Part shown: in pieces, positions 19,671-35,724 of the stretch
Layout of the letters: each line of letters opens with the position of its first letter
Numbering within the stretch: position 1 is the first letter of the stretch
Source of the DNA: Rebecca billardiae RCC1528
Lineage: Eukaryota; Haptophyta
Length of the DNA stretch: 64,000 nucleotides
Direction of reading: 5' to 3'
Assembly: GCA_965240325.2 (NCBI GenBank)
Contig: OZ251222.1
Coordinates: 3,410,001-3,474,000 of the forward strand
Made by a program: the position numbers and the translations under genes
The notes under the pieces: model-generated
The model's database searches: none
Told to the model about the DNA's origin: nothing
The model's input: only the letters and a program-made list of their open reading frames with translations

Positions 19671-22600
19671 TCACGTGCCGAAGCGGTAGCGGTGCACCGC
19701 CGGGGGCAGTGAGCGCATGACGGCGCGCCACGGGCGCTCGACGACGACAAGCTCGTCGGGACCGGCCGGCGCGGCGAAGAGCAGCGGGCGGTAGCCGGTG
19801 AGCACCGGCGGCGGCGGCGACAGCACACGAGGCTTCTTGCTGCGCGCGCCTGCCACAGCGGCCGCCTCCTCGCGCGGCGGCACGCTCACGCCCTCCACCG
19901 CTGCATCGGCCCCGGCTGCGTTCGGCTCGTCGGCGGCGCGAAGGCAGCGCAGGTCCACGCGGCACAGCGCGCTACCCGACGCGAGCAGCAGCTCGGGCGA
20001 CGCTGGCTCCGCTCCCCCGCCGCCGAGCGGCGTGAGGACGGACACTGGCTCGTGCCAGCGCGCGCCGGCCGCGGTCGGGAGCGCCAGGCTCGCCATCAGC
20101 CGCGGCCCGGCGCTGCGGTGGGCGAACTCGAAGAGAAGGAGCTGGCCGGCGGCGGTGGTCACCGCGAGCAGCGGCCCCGCCGCCGTGCCCACGCTGCTGC
20201 CCTCGCGAGCCGGCGCGGGCACGAAGCAGATGGCGCTCGCCGGCGCCCCCAGCCGCCTCGCAACGACCACGGCCGCGTGCCTCAGCTCGACTGACGCGCC
20301 GGCCGCGGCGCCGCGGCCGTCCGCGCCGCCCGCCCCCGAGGGCACTTGCGAGGGGGCGAGCACGGCACAGACGTGCACGGCGCACGCGGGCGCGTCGGCG
20401 GGGCTGGCCGCGTGCCACTCGAGCGCCGCGAGCCAGTGCCCGTCGTCCGAGGTGGCGAGCGCGCTCACGTGCGAGCTGACGGCTCCGCCGCCGCCCGGCA
20501 CGTCGGCGCCGCCCCCGGCCGCACCCGCGCGGTGCAGAGGCAGTGAGCCGAGCACGCGCCCGCTGTGCGCGCAGATGGCGTGGACGGAGGCGCCCGCGGG
20601 CGCCGCGCCTGCGCACGCCGCGAAGAGCACGAGCGGCGTCGGCGCATGCTCGCCCTCCCCCTGCCCGCTCGTGGAGGCGGTGACGCGCGCGCTGGCGCGC
20701 GCGCTCGGCGTGGCCGCCGCCATGGCCGCCGCTGTCACTGCAGCGGCCGTGTCAGCAGCGCTCGCCCCGCGCCCAAAGTGGAGCGCGGTGACGTGGGCAC
20801 TCGCGAGGGCGTGCGCGTCGCGCAGCTTGATGGGGCGCACGCTCGGCGCCCGCGCGGACGCGCCCGCCGCGTCCTCCACGCGCCACAGCCGCAGCGACGA
20901 GTGCGCCGCCGCCATGCGCGTGCCGTCTGCCGAGAGGGCCGAGCACGTCACGTGCCGGCCGGGCGCGCTGCCTGCCGGCGGGGCGCGCCTGCCGCCCGGC
21001 TTGGCGGCGAGAGGCGCGCCGCTGAGGAGCAGGTCGATGAGGTGGCACGCGCTGCCGACGGGCGACGCGCCCGCTGCGGTGCTCGCGCCGCTCGCCCCGG
21101 CCGGCCCGCCGGCCGCGCCGCCGAGCGCTCCGAACGGCTGCTGCGCGGGCGCGCGCAGCGGAGGCAGCCGCCACAGCTGCAGCCTGCCGTCGTGGGCGCA
21201 CAGCAGCAGTCGGGCCGCGCGCGCGTACGCGAGCGGCGGCGTGTGCGGGAAGGGCGGCACCTTGCGCGGCGTCGAGTTGAGCCAGCCGCCCGCCCCCGAC
21301 GCGTGCGCCGCCGGCAGCAGGCACAGCGCGCAGTCCACGCCGCCGGAGACGAGCGTGAGCCCGGAGTGCAGCGCGCACAGCGCCAGGCACTTGAGGTCGT
21401 GCGTGTGCACGCGGCGCGATGCGGAGTACACCCAGCGCCAGTGCGAGGAGGGCCCGGCGGTGGCGCTCGCACCGCGCGCCGCCGCGCCCGCGCGCCCCGC
21501 CGCGCCGCGCTGCTGCACCTGCAGCTGGATCAGCTTGCCGTCCAGCCCGCCCGCGTAGATCACGCCCTCCGCCTCGTCCACCGCCAGGCAGCTCACGTCT
21601 GCGTCATGTTCTGAGAACGTGGTGAGCGCCGTGCCGTGCTTGGCGTCCCAGACAGTGACGCGCCCGGCGGAGTCGCCGGTGACGAGCGAGCGGCCGTCGG
21701 CGAGCACGCACACCGCCCACACCAGCGCGCCGCGCGAGGGCGCCGGCTGCGTGACCATCGTCTGCACCACCGAGAGCGTCGCCAGCTGCAGCAGCTGCAC
21801 GGTGCCGTCTGCGCTGCCGGACGCGAGCAGACGACCACCGCGCTGCCAGCCGACGCTGAGCACGCGCGCGCCGTGCCGCGCGGCACTCAGGCTCCCGCCG
21901 CCCGCCGCGCTCGGCGGCGCGAGCTCGAGCGAGCCGCGCTCGCCCGTGAGCGGGTCCACGCCGCCGACCGTCAGCAGCCGCACTTGGCCGTCCTGCGCGC
22001 GCGCATACGCGGGCGTACGCGCGGGCCGGGCGACATGCGGCGGGCGCGCGGGGGGCGGGCAGGGGGCAGAGGGCTCGGCGAGGGCGGAGCACGCGGGGGG
22101 CGAGGGGTGCGCCACGCCAAGATCGCACGCCGCGCGTCGCGCCGCCGCAGCCCCCACGCCGCCGCGCGCGTGCGCGCGCATGCGCGCATGCGCTCAGGCG
22201 CTCACCTCACAGCCCGCGGCCAGCAGCTCGAGCTCAGCGCAGAGGGACAGGGCCCACACGCCGCCGCCGTCGAGCTGGAGGGCGCGGCGCGGTGCGAGCG
22301 CGCAGAGGTCCCACTCGCGCACAATGCCGTCGAGCCCGCTCGAGAAGAGCCGACTATCCTCAGCCCACGCGAGCGAGCGCACGGGCACGCCTGCCGCGCC
22401 GCGGATGCACTGCGCAGGCGGCAAGCCGGCGGGCGCGCCGCGCGGGAACGGCACGGGTCGGTGCGCGCGTCCGCGAGGGCGCCATGCGAGGGAATGACGC
22501 GTCCGTCGCGCGACGAGCGCACGCACGCCGCGCGCACCAATTCTTTGAGCCAGCTGGCCTCGCAGTTGTATACGTCGATGTCGCCGTTCGCGCGCGCGAC

Positions 22601-22744
22601 CGCGAGGCGCGCGAGGCGCTGGTTGAAGGCGAGGCACTCCACGCCGGAGGGCATCCACTCGACGAAACGGCAGCGATGCACCGCCACGTCACGGCCGCCA
22701 GCACTCGCCTCCGCGTCCGCGCGGCGCTTCTTGCCCGTCTTCAT
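19671..22744 (-). CDS. UTP4: U3 snoRNA-associated protein UTP4 (Cirhin) homologue
   Basis: Three exons, 22744-22538, 22409-22206 and 21992-19671, with phase-0 introns of 128 and 213 bp, give 910 residues. It is a WD40 beta-propeller protein of the t-UTP/UtpA part of the small-subunit processome, which acts in nucleolar pre-18S rRNA processing. Recognisable parts are the N-terminus H-R-C-R-F-V-E-W-M-P-S-G-V, then S-L-A-W-A-E-D-S-R-L-F-S-S-G-L-D-G, then V-T-G-D-S-A-G-R-V-T-V-W-D, and H-T-H-D-L-K-C-L-A. The family's C-terminal signature is L-V-V-V-E-R-P ... L-P-P-A-V ... F-G-T at the very end. It is longer than the animal protein (about 690) because of Ala/Gly-rich insertions between blades. The ATG at 22744 faces the RING gene's ATG 115 bp away. 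Confidence 0.9.
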
Positions 22745-22859
22745 GGCGATCGGCGCGCGGGTGCCGCCGTGCCCAGGGCTCGTGGCCGGGCGTCGCTGTC
22801 TCGTCGAAGCCCAAGTAAGAGAAAGTCCGGCCCTGGACCCACCGCGACTCCACAAGATA
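22745..22859. promoter_or_regulatory. short bidirectional promoter, UTP4 / RING-UIM
   Basis: Only 115 bp separate the ATG of UTP4 (minus) from that of the RING gene (plus), so both 5' UTRs and the promoters must lie here or overlap. No TATA box is visible. Confidence 0.6.
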
Positions 22860-24822
22860 ATGGCGGCGGACTGTCTTTTCAGACTCGCTTGCGAAAAGTC
22901 GTCTCATCAGTGGCCGACGAAGCGCACGGTTGGCAGGCGCCGCCGCCTGGTCCCGGCCTTGAAAGGCCCCAGCGCATCCGCTCGGCGGAGTGCCCTTTCA
23001 TCGGCGGCCACAAGCGGCAAGCTGTCGAAGGCGGACCGAAATCTCGAGCCCATCGCAGGCATCGCGCGCGCGTGCGCACGGATGCTTGCCAGTGAGCCCA
23101 TCGCAGGCGACTCGGCCGCCGAGGAGGCGTCGATGTCGCCCGCAGCGGCTCCCACGCCGACACGCGCGCCGGTGCCTCCCAACCCGTGGACGGCGCTGGC
23201 AGTCTCGCGCGCGGCACTCGGAGCGAGCCCCGCCGAAGGGGCGGGCACGGCCGAGGATTCGCACGAGTGCATCACGAGCGACGAGCCCCCCGCGCACGCT
23301 GCTGCCGACTCGGCAGCGCCCCCCGCCGCAGTGGAGCAGGCGGCACTCGGTCTGCAGTTTGCGCTCGAGACGTCGGACGGCGCGCACGCGCTCGAGGAGG
23401 GCGGTGGCGCGACGTGCGCGATCTGCGTGAGCGTGATCGAGCCCATGCAGGCAGCGCTCGTCCCCATGTGCGACCACGCCTTCTGCATCAACTGCATCTT
23501 GAGTTGGCTCTCACACAAGCCGGTGCGCGCGCCGCGCTGAGACCAGCCCCCCCCCCGCGCTCCGCCGCCGGCTACGCCCCACGTGCGCGCTTGCGGCCGG
23601 CCCCTGAGCGCCGCCCTGAGCGCCGCACCGTGCCGCGCGCGCGCGCGCGCGCGCCGTGCAGGAATGCCCGCTGTGCAAGCGCGAGGTCACGACCGTGTGG
23701 ACCTACCGCATGCTCGACGGCTCGTACAACGACTTCCTGGTTGAGGAGCGCGTGAGCAACCTCGTGCGCGCGCACTGGCTCAGGCACGTCACGTCGCTGC
23801 GCGCGCCGACGCACGGCGAGGGCGGGCCGCTCGCGTCGGGGTACGTGCCGGAGGGCTGGTCGGAGGAGGAGTACGCGGCGTTCCTCGCCACGCACTTCGG
23901 CGTCGGCCGCGACGCCGAGGACGACGACGCGCACTTTGACTTTGACGACGACGACGAGCTGATGCTGGCGCGCGCGCGGCTGGGCAACAGGGCGCTGGCG
24001 AACCGCGCGTTTGGAGGCGGCGGCTTCCTCCGGAACGGGCGGCGCTTGGCGCGCGAGGGGCGGCAGTCGCGGGTGCGCGGCGCGAAGGGGGAGAGCAAGG
24101 CGCCGATGATGATGACGAGCATCGCCGCCAAGCCGGGTGCGCTCGGCGCCTCGACTGCGGAGGCGGCGGCGCCGAGCGGCGGCGGCCAGGGCGGCCATCG
24201 ATCTCGGAGGGGCAAGGCCGCGCGGGCCGAGCGGGCGGGGGGCAGCGGCGACGCGGAGGGCGCGGGGAGCAGCAGCGCGCTGCACGGCGGCGGCGTGGCG
24301 AGCGGCTCGGGCGCGCCGCCCACACAGCCGACCGCGGGCACCCCCGCGCGCGCGATCGACATGCCGACGGCTGCCGAGCACGGCGGCGGCGGCGGGTCGG
24401 CGGCGGACGGCGCCGTGTCGTGCAGCCCGTCCGAGTGCTCGGATGACTGGTACTGTGGCGCGCCCACGGGCGCCAACACGGCGCGCGGGCGGCGCAGCGC
24501 GAAGCGGCATGCGCGCATGCAGAAGAAGATCGAAGCCCAGCAGCAGAAGGCCTCGGCGCGCGCGGCGCTCACCCTCGGCTTCCGCAGCACAGCGCCGCCC
24601 ACCGCGCCGTCAGACGACTCGGAGGACGAGGCGGCGGCGGTGCCAGCGCAGCCCGAGCAGCACGCACCGCGTGCTACGAGCGGCCGGGGCGCGCTGCGAC
24701 CAGACGGGCCGTACGAGCCGCCGCTCCACCTCGCAGGGCTGGGCGCGGCCGCGGAGGACGAAGACGCAGCCGATGCGGCTGCGCTCGCGGAGGCCATCCG
24801 GCTGTCGCTCCTCGAGGTCTAG
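22860..24822 (+). CDS. RING-finger E3 ubiquitin ligase with C-terminal UIM
   Basis: Two exons, 22860-23522 and 23662-24822, with a 139-bp phase-0 intron that splits the RING, give 607 residues. The C3HC4 RING runs from C-A-I-C (Cys186) through M-C-D-H-A-F-C-I-N-C-I to E-C-P-L-C-K-R-E at 222-229, so the last Cys pair comes from exon 2. An acidic stretch (D-F-D-D-D-D-E-L) and a long Gly/Ala-rich, low-complexity region follow. The last 19 residues (L-A-E-A-I-R-L-S-L-L-E) fit a ubiquitin-interacting motif. The likely role is substrate ubiquitination with ubiquitin-chain recognition; the target is unknown. The ATG at 22860 is preceded by AAGATA and follows the UTP4 promoter. Confidence 0.85.
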
Positions 24823-28570
<3,748 letters not shown>

Positions 28571-30775
28571 TCACTCGTCCGGCTCGGCCAGCCCGCCGAA
28601 CGCGTTGTACGTGAGCGCGCGCACGCGTGCCGCCACCTGGAACACGGCGCGGTTCTGGTGGGCCGCGAGCGCGCGCTTGCACTCGTCGAGCCGCGAGAGC
28701 AGGTCGGCCGGCATGTCGGTGAGCTCTTTGACGATGATGCCGTAGTTGGTCTCGAGCAGCCAGTCGGCGACGCACAGCTCCTGCGGCATGGTCTGCGGGG
28801 TCACCTCGGTGACGAAGGGCACGCGCATCACCGCCGCCTCGCTCGCCGCGCCCGGGCCGGGCTTGCCGATCACGCACGACGCGGTGCGCAGGTGGTGCAC
28901 CAGCCTGGACGGAGGGATGAACCCCTCGACCAGCGTGTGCGCCCAGACGGCGTCCGCGCTCGGCGCGCCCGGCTTGTGCGCCGCGTCCACGCGCGCCTGC
29001 AGCTTGGCCTGCAGCGCGCTGTTCTTGCCGCACAGCACCACCAGCTCGACCGACTCGCCGAACCGCTCGAGCAGCTTGGCGGCGATCGTGTACGTGCGAG
29101 GCGGGGCGTACCCTCCAAAGAAGATGAGGACGCTTTGCCTCTCCGCACACGCGGAGGGGGCGGCTGGGGAGGTGGCGCTCGCGGACGCGTCGGCGGCGGG
29201 CGCGGCGGCGGCGGCGGCCGCCGGCGCGCTCCCCTCCGCGCCCTCCGCCTCCGGCGCGCGCTGCTGCGCGTAGAAGCCCGGGTGCACCACCATGCCGTCC
29301 GTGCGCAGCACGTGTTCGGGCGGGTAGCCCGCCTCCACCGCCTGCTGCTGCAGGCGCGCGCCGCCGGCGACGACCGTGTGCCGCGTGCAGCCCGAGGCGG
29401 GATCTTCGGAGAAGGGATCGATCCAGCGGTGCGCGTTGTTCGTCTCCATGTCCGTGATCACCGTGAGCAGCTCCACGCCGGGAAGCGCCTGCGGCAGCCG
29501 AGGCGCGGGCACACAGATCAGTCAGCCTCACCAGAGAGCTCGATGTCTGGCCGCAGCCGGCGCGCGCGGTTGGGGGCTCGGGGCTTGGGGCGCGTGGCAC
29601 GCGCGGCGCGCGGCACGCACGTCTTGCAGAGCGCCGCGCAGCACAAAGTTGAGCCCGGGCACGAAGCAGAGGACGACGGAGGGCGCGTGTGTGCGCAGCC
29701 AATCGCCAAAGTAGGCTCGCAACTTGTTCGCGTTGTTGGCCACGGACTGCGGTGCGTGCCAGGGCGCGGGCGGACGCGCGGCGTCAGACAGCGCGCAGCC
29801 GCGGGGCGGCGCGACGGGGCGCGCGCGCACAGTCATGCCCAGGTGCGTGCACACGTTCGCCATCGAGTACTGCCCGTTCTTCATGCACCAGTTGTACACG
29901 TCGTCGCCCGAGAAGGGGATCATCTTGGCCCACTCGCCAAAGAGGCAGTCCTCGACGAGCTTGCCAATGTCAATGATCTCGATGGAGGAGGGGCAGCCAA
30001 AGGCGGAGTCGGGGAGGGTCGCGCACGCCTCCGCGCCGAGCGACAGCTCGCTCAGCTGCTCGTGGATCGAGCCCGTCGCCGCCGCCGCGTTGAGCAGGCA
30101 GTCTCGCACCGCCACCGCAGACGCCAGGTGGCCGCCCCCGCCGCGGCCCACAAAGAAGACGGCCTTGGCTGTGCGCTCCGAGGGCGTGGGAGAGACGGAG
30201 GACTCGGATGAAGCGCCGTCTGGCCTTGGCGTGGCCGAGGCCGCAGGATGACCCTCGGAGAGCGCGCGGAGCGCGCACGCCTGCCGCCCGCCGCCCGCGC
30301 CGACGGCGGCGGCGGCGGCGGCGGGCGCGGCCGACATCGATGTTGACTGCGGCCGGGCGCACACCGGCATCACCTTGTGCGGGCGGCTGCTGAGGATCAT
30401 CGAGGAGAGGAGCATGGTCTCGAGCCACGAGCGGCGCTCAGCCTCTGTGGCGCACGCGAAGACGAGCGGCGCCTTCGCCCCGCTCGGCACGATGCAGATG
30501 CACCAAGGGTGCGAGCCGATGCGCAGCGAAGGGCTCACGAGTGCCCCGTCGAGCGAGATCACGCCGCGCGGCGACTGTGCGTCGTGGGCGGCGGAGCGCG
30601 TCGCCCAGTAGAGCAACGAGCCGCCATGTGCCTCCACCCACCGCCCATTGAACTGCTGCAGGTGCTTGCTGCGCTTCCACAGCCAGCCCGTGCGGCGCAT
30701 TTGAGCGCCGTCGCCACCCGCCCCACTCAGCGTGGTGCTGGGCGCCTGCACCGGCGTGTCGACAGCAGCGGGCAT
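28571..30775 (-). CDS. PH-domain / GT28 (MGDG synthase-like) glycosyltransferase
   Basis: Three exons, 30775-29831, 29746-29621 and 29488-28571, with phase-0 introns of 84 and 132 bp, give 662 residues. Residues ~25-125 form a PH domain (T-G-W-L-W-K-R-S ... F-N-G-R-W-V, ending E-A-E-R-R-S-W-L-E-T-M). The rest is a GT-B enzyme of family GT28 like MGDG synthase: N-lobe G-R-G-G-G-G-H-L-A-S-A near 200, L-T-V-I-T-D-M, then L-I-F-F-G-G-Y, V-V-L-C-G-K-N, and the sugar-nucleotide site K-P-G-P-G-A-A-S-E-A. GT28 lipid enzymes add UDP-sugars to diacylglycerol; a PH domain could bring this one to a phosphoinositide membrane. No clear transit peptide is present, so it may not be plastidic. The ATG at 30775 is the first in frame; upstream codons open only with TTG. 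Confidence 0.82.
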
Positions 30776-31486
30776 GGGCGCGGAGCAGATACCTCGAGAG
30801 GTGCCAGAGGACGCGACGCCCGCGCCACGCGCCGCAGGTGGCTCTCGGCGCGCGAGCCGAGCGCCCGTCCGCCGATGGTGTGGGCGGCGAGCGAAAGGTG
30901 ATGCGCTCCCCGGCCCCAAGCGCCAGTCACCTCAATAACTAGTTGGCCGCGTCGGAGAGGCATCTGTTGCGGATCTTGGGCGGGATTCCTCGTCTGCTAT
31001 TGACGAGCGCAAAAATCCACCATCTCGTCCATTAATGGAGTGGCGGGTATTTCACCTCTAATGGCGCTTCAGCCAATAAGCACCCAAGTACCCAACGGAG
31101 CTAGAGCCAACCTCCTCGTCTTGCACGACTTGAAGGGTTATTGTGAAAAGTGGTCTCGAACGAATGAAAACTGTGGCGAGGGGTTGGGCCGCCTGGGGGT
31201 GGAGCTTGGATTTTTCTCGACGGGCCTTGGGGGGACGTTCCTTTCTCCTACTAAGGAACCACTACCTCAATAATAGGAAAGCTCATATGGGCGGGGTCAA
31301 ACTCTTGCATTCCGCGCGACCAATCAGCTTCCGTTGGCGCTCCGAGCGCGTGGCCGAGTAGACGCCCAGGCAGCTTCGTGAGTCTGAGCAAACACCAAGG
31401 TGCGCGACACGGCGGGCCGCGCCTGCACCGCCGCAGCCACCCCACAACCTCGCTCGCGGTGCGCGTCCACTCCACGCACAGCGGCG
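30776..31486. promoter_or_regulatory. divergent intergenic region, GT28 fusion / TFIIB
   Basis: A 711-bp region between two divergent start codons, so it should hold both promoters. The middle is AT-richer (about 30940-31300), and CCAAT-like words occur at 31072 (GCCAATAAG) and 31318 (GACCAATCAG). No gene is seen. Confidence 0.45.
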
Positions 31487-34400
31487 ATGGAGACGCCGTT
31501 CAAGGGGTCCTACGCGGCATGCGAGGCGTGCGGTGCGAACGAGCTCTTCATCAACCGCGCCACTAGCACCGTCGAGTGCGTCGCGTGCTCGTACATCCTC
31601 GAGGAGCGGCGGGCAGAGGTGATCGAGCACACCATCCTGACGGAGTGCGACGGGCCTGCGCTCTGCGCGGTGACACCTGACTTTGAGGGGCGCTTCGGCG
31701 ACGACGGCATGACCAGCGCCTTTGACACCAACGACTTCATCACCGCCTTCTCCTTCATGGCCGTGCAGCAGGAGGTGCTCCTCTCCACGGCGGTTCGGTC
31801 CGGCTCGGCCAACCTCGAGCAGCTCGACCGCGCGTTTGGCGACTTGCTGCAGGCGGACGCGGCGGAGGAGGGCGCGACGGCGATGGACGACAACGATGAG
31901 GCTGACGAGAAGCGCGCGCCCGCGCCGCGCAAGCGCATGAAGAAGGGCGCCGAGCTCGCGCGGATCGCGAGCGTCGGGAGTCTCGGCAGCCTTGGCACGG
32001 CCGATGGAGACGGCGCCGGCGCCAACGGCGACGCCGCCGCGGACGGCAACCCGAAGGTCGAGAGCGTGGACGACGCCGACAACGCGAGTACGGCTGGTGG
32101 CGCGCTGCCCGGCGGCGGCAAGCGCGGCGCGGCGGGCGGCGGCAGGGGCCGCGGACGCGGGCGCGGCGGGCGAGGGCGCGGGCGCGGGCGCGGGCGCGCC
32201 GACGAGCGCGCGGCCACGGCGCGTGCGGGCGCAGCGCAGGCGGGCAAGGCAGCCGTGGGCAGGGTGGGCGCCGACGCCAACACTGACGATGCCGACATTG
32301 AAGCCGACGCCGACGATGCTGCCGACGCCAACGACGCGGGGGACGGCAGCGAGCGCGCGCGCGGCGCGGGCAGCATCGAGCGAGCGCTGCGGGCGCAGGG
32401 CGGCGCGAGCGCCAACGCTGACGGCGACGACGACGGCGGCGACGGCGAGGATGGCAGCGAGCGCGACGCCGACGCTGAAGACGGAGACGGCCGCGGCGGT
32501 GACGATGGTGCCGATGACGAGGCCGAGGCGGGAGCAGACGCGGACGCGGACGCCGACGCCGACGCGAATGACACGACAGGCGGGTCGGGACCGTCAGGAG
32601 CGCAGGGCGACGCCGCGGCCGACGCGGCCGCGCCCAGTGCGGACGTCGCGCTGGCGGCGGGCAAGAAGGGGGCAAAGGGCGGCAGGGCTCGTGGGCGGGG
32701 CGGCGGGCGCGGGCGTGGGCGCGGGCGTGGTGCGGGCGGCGGGCGCGGCGGGCGCGGCCGCGGCGCGGCAGCCAAGGCCACCGCCTCGGCCACCGGCGAC
32801 GGTGCCGACGCGGAGGCGGAGGGCGACGACGAGGAGATGCCTGAGCTCGACGCCAAGTCGGTGCTCTCCGCGTACTTCACGATGACCGAGCTTGCGCAGC
32901 GGCTGCAGATCAGCGCGGACGTGTTCGAGCACGCCGTGCGCCTCTTCCGCATGTGCGCCACCAGCACCTCCGTGCGCCACCGCTCGATCGACCCGCTCGC
33001 GACAGCGTCGGTCGTCGCCGCGTGCCGAGCGATGAAGCAGCCTCGCACGCTGCAGGACGCGTGCGCGGCGACAGGCACGTCCGAGCGCGACGCGGCGCGG
33101 TACCTGAAGCTGGTGAGCGCCGCGCTCGAGGCCGACTCGGGGATGGCGGCGGGCTCCGCCGCGATGGACAAGGACACCATCGCGCTGCACATGGCGCGCG
33201 TGATGCCCAAGTTCTGCAGCCTGCTCCAGCTGCCCGACACAGTCGAGCACGTCGCGACGCACATGGCGGAGGTGCGGCACGCGGCGGCGCGCGGCGGCGG
33301 CGGCGCGCGGCCGGGCGGCCCGCGCGGCTCACCGCGCGCCGCGTCGCCCTCCCCTCGCGCGCGCCCCGCCGCCGCGGACGCACAGGTGATCGTCGACCGC
33401 AACTTCTGCAACCGGCGCAACCCGATGTCGATCAGCGCGGCGTCCATCTACTTGGCGTGCCAGCTGGAGGACTCGCGCAAGACGCAGACGGAGATCTGCC
33501 GTGTGACGGGGCTGACGGAGGTGACGCTGCGCAAGGTGTACAAGGAGGTCCTGCAGCACCTGGACACGATCCTGCCGGAGGACTACACGCCCACGGTGCG
33601 CGCGCAGTGCGCGCGACACACGCGCGGCAGCTGCTGCTGCTGGTGCCTGCGCCGCCGCTGCCGCTGCTGCTGCAGCCGCTACTGCTGCCGCCGCTGCTGC
33701 TGGTTCTGTGGCTGTCGGTGGTGCTGGGTCTTGCCGGGCATGCGTGCGCGTGCGCTGTCTGAGCGTTGCAGCGTGTGTGCATGGCGTTCGCCGCGCCCTC
33801 GCTCCCGCGGCCCGCGCGCGCGCGCCCGCGCGCCCCTGCCGCGCGCGATGACGCGATCGGCCCCGCCCGGCCCCGCCCCCGCGCGGATTGGCGCGCCGCA
33901 CAGGTCCCGCCGGAGCGGGCGTTCCCGGCGTGCCCCGCCGTGCGCGGCATCCGCCCCACGACGAGCACGCCAAGTGGCGGCGGCGGCGGCAGCCGCGGTG
34001 GCGCCGCTCTGGAGCGGCAGCGCTCGATAAGCGGCCCGGACGGGAGCGCTAGCGCGAGGCCGCCGCGCAGCGGGGTGCGCACCGGGCCGCGCGCGACCGC
34101 GCGCTCCGGCTCGCCCGCCGAGCGACCGGCGCCGACGAGCGGAGCGGTGGCGGGCTCGAGCGGGGCGCAGAGCAAGCAGCCGTCGCACGCGCGGGGCAGC
34201 GCGCCGAGGCAGCAGCCGCCCACCGGCTCCGGCGCAGCGGAGCATGGGAGCGCGTGCGTGAACGCGTGTGGCATGCCGCCTCAGCCCGGCGCGGGGTACG
34301 TGCAGGCTGCGCCGCAAGTGATGCACCCGCGCCACACGTACGGCCCGTCGGCGGGCGTGCGGCCGCACGGCTCGCCTCTCGTCGCGTTCCGCACCCACCC

Positions 34401-35675
34401 GTCGCACCCGCCGCCCGCCGGCTTCGTGCCCGTGCGCCCGAGCGGGATGCACGCGCGCGGCCCGCCGCAGCAGGCCGCTGGCGTGCACGGCGGGCCGCCG
34501 CGGCCGCGGGAGCATAGCGGCGCCGAGCGAGCAATGCCGCATCCTGCCGGCCAGTCGCAGCCGCCGTCCACGCCGCCGGGGCGCGATGGCGGCAGGCCCG
34601 GGCCGCCGCCGCCGCAGTCCAGCCCTGGGCCGCCGATGGCCCCGTACGGCGGCGCCCACCCCGCCGGCTCGCCGCACGCGCAGCAGCGGTACCACCCCCC
34701 CCCGCACGGAGGCGGGGGCATGCCGGCGCAGCAGTACGCGCTCGCCCACAGCCCGGCTCGGCCGCAGCACGCGCCGATGGCGGCCGGCTCGCCCGTGCGG
34801 ATGGCGCACCAGGGGCTGCCGGGGCCGCAGGGAGCACCGCAGCCGCCGCCGGGCGGGCAGCACCCGCAGTCGGTGAGGCCGCAGGGAGTGGTGGGCTCGC
34901 CTGTGCAGCAGTGCGCCTGCCATCCCCCGAGCCAGGGGCAGCAGCTGCCGCCGCAGCAGCAGCCGCAGCAGCAGCAGCAGCCGCAGCACTCGCAACAGCC
35001 GCAGCAGCCGCAGCAGCAGCCGCAGCCACAGCGGCCGCAGCAGCAGCAGCAGCAGCAGCAGCAGCCCACGCACCCGGGCCAGCAGCACCCTGGACAGCAC
35101 CTGCCGCCGCAGCAACACGGTCAGCTCGTGCACGGCCAGATGCAGCCCGGGCTCGCGCCGTACCATTCGCAGCAGCACGGCCAGCCGCCCCCGCCCCAGT
35201 ACGCGGTGCAGTACCAGCAGCAGCCGCCGCAGCCGCAGCCGTACAACCAGCCGCACGCGCAGTACTACGGCCGCGCGATGCAGCCGTCGCAAGGGCAGGG
35301 GATGGCGGGTGCGCAGCATGGCGGCCGCGTGTACGTCTTCCAGAATGCCGCCGCCGGGCTGCAGCAGCAGCCGGCCGCTCCGGCGCAGTACCACCAGTAC
35401 GGGCAGCACCCGCCGCACCCGCAGCACGGGGCGCAGCACGGCCACGGCCACCAGCCTCAGTACGTGATGCAGCAGCAGGGAGTGCACGCCCCCCACCCGC
35501 AGCCGCACGGCCAGCCGCACCACCACCAGCAGCTCTCACAGGGGCAGGGCCAGCCGCAGCCGCAGCCGCAGCCGCAGCCGCAGCCGCAGCCGCAGCCGCA
35601 GCCGCAGCCGCAGCCGCAGCCGCAGCCGCAGCCGCAGCCGCAGCCGCAGCCGCAGCCGCAGCCGCAGCCGCAGCC

Positions 35676-35724
<49 letters not shown>

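Noticed and set aside
31510-33447. 645-codon minus frame over the TFIIB-like gene
   Set aside because: Composition mirrors the Asp/Ala/Gly-rich plus-strand coding sequence; the plus strand has the zinc ribbon and cyclin folds.
31487-33595. Assignment as BRF1 (Pol III factor)
   Set aside because: The ribbon and cyclin repeats could fit, but repeat 2 is followed by L-P-E-D-Y-T-P-T as in TFIIB, and no BRF1-type C-terminal homology block is seen.
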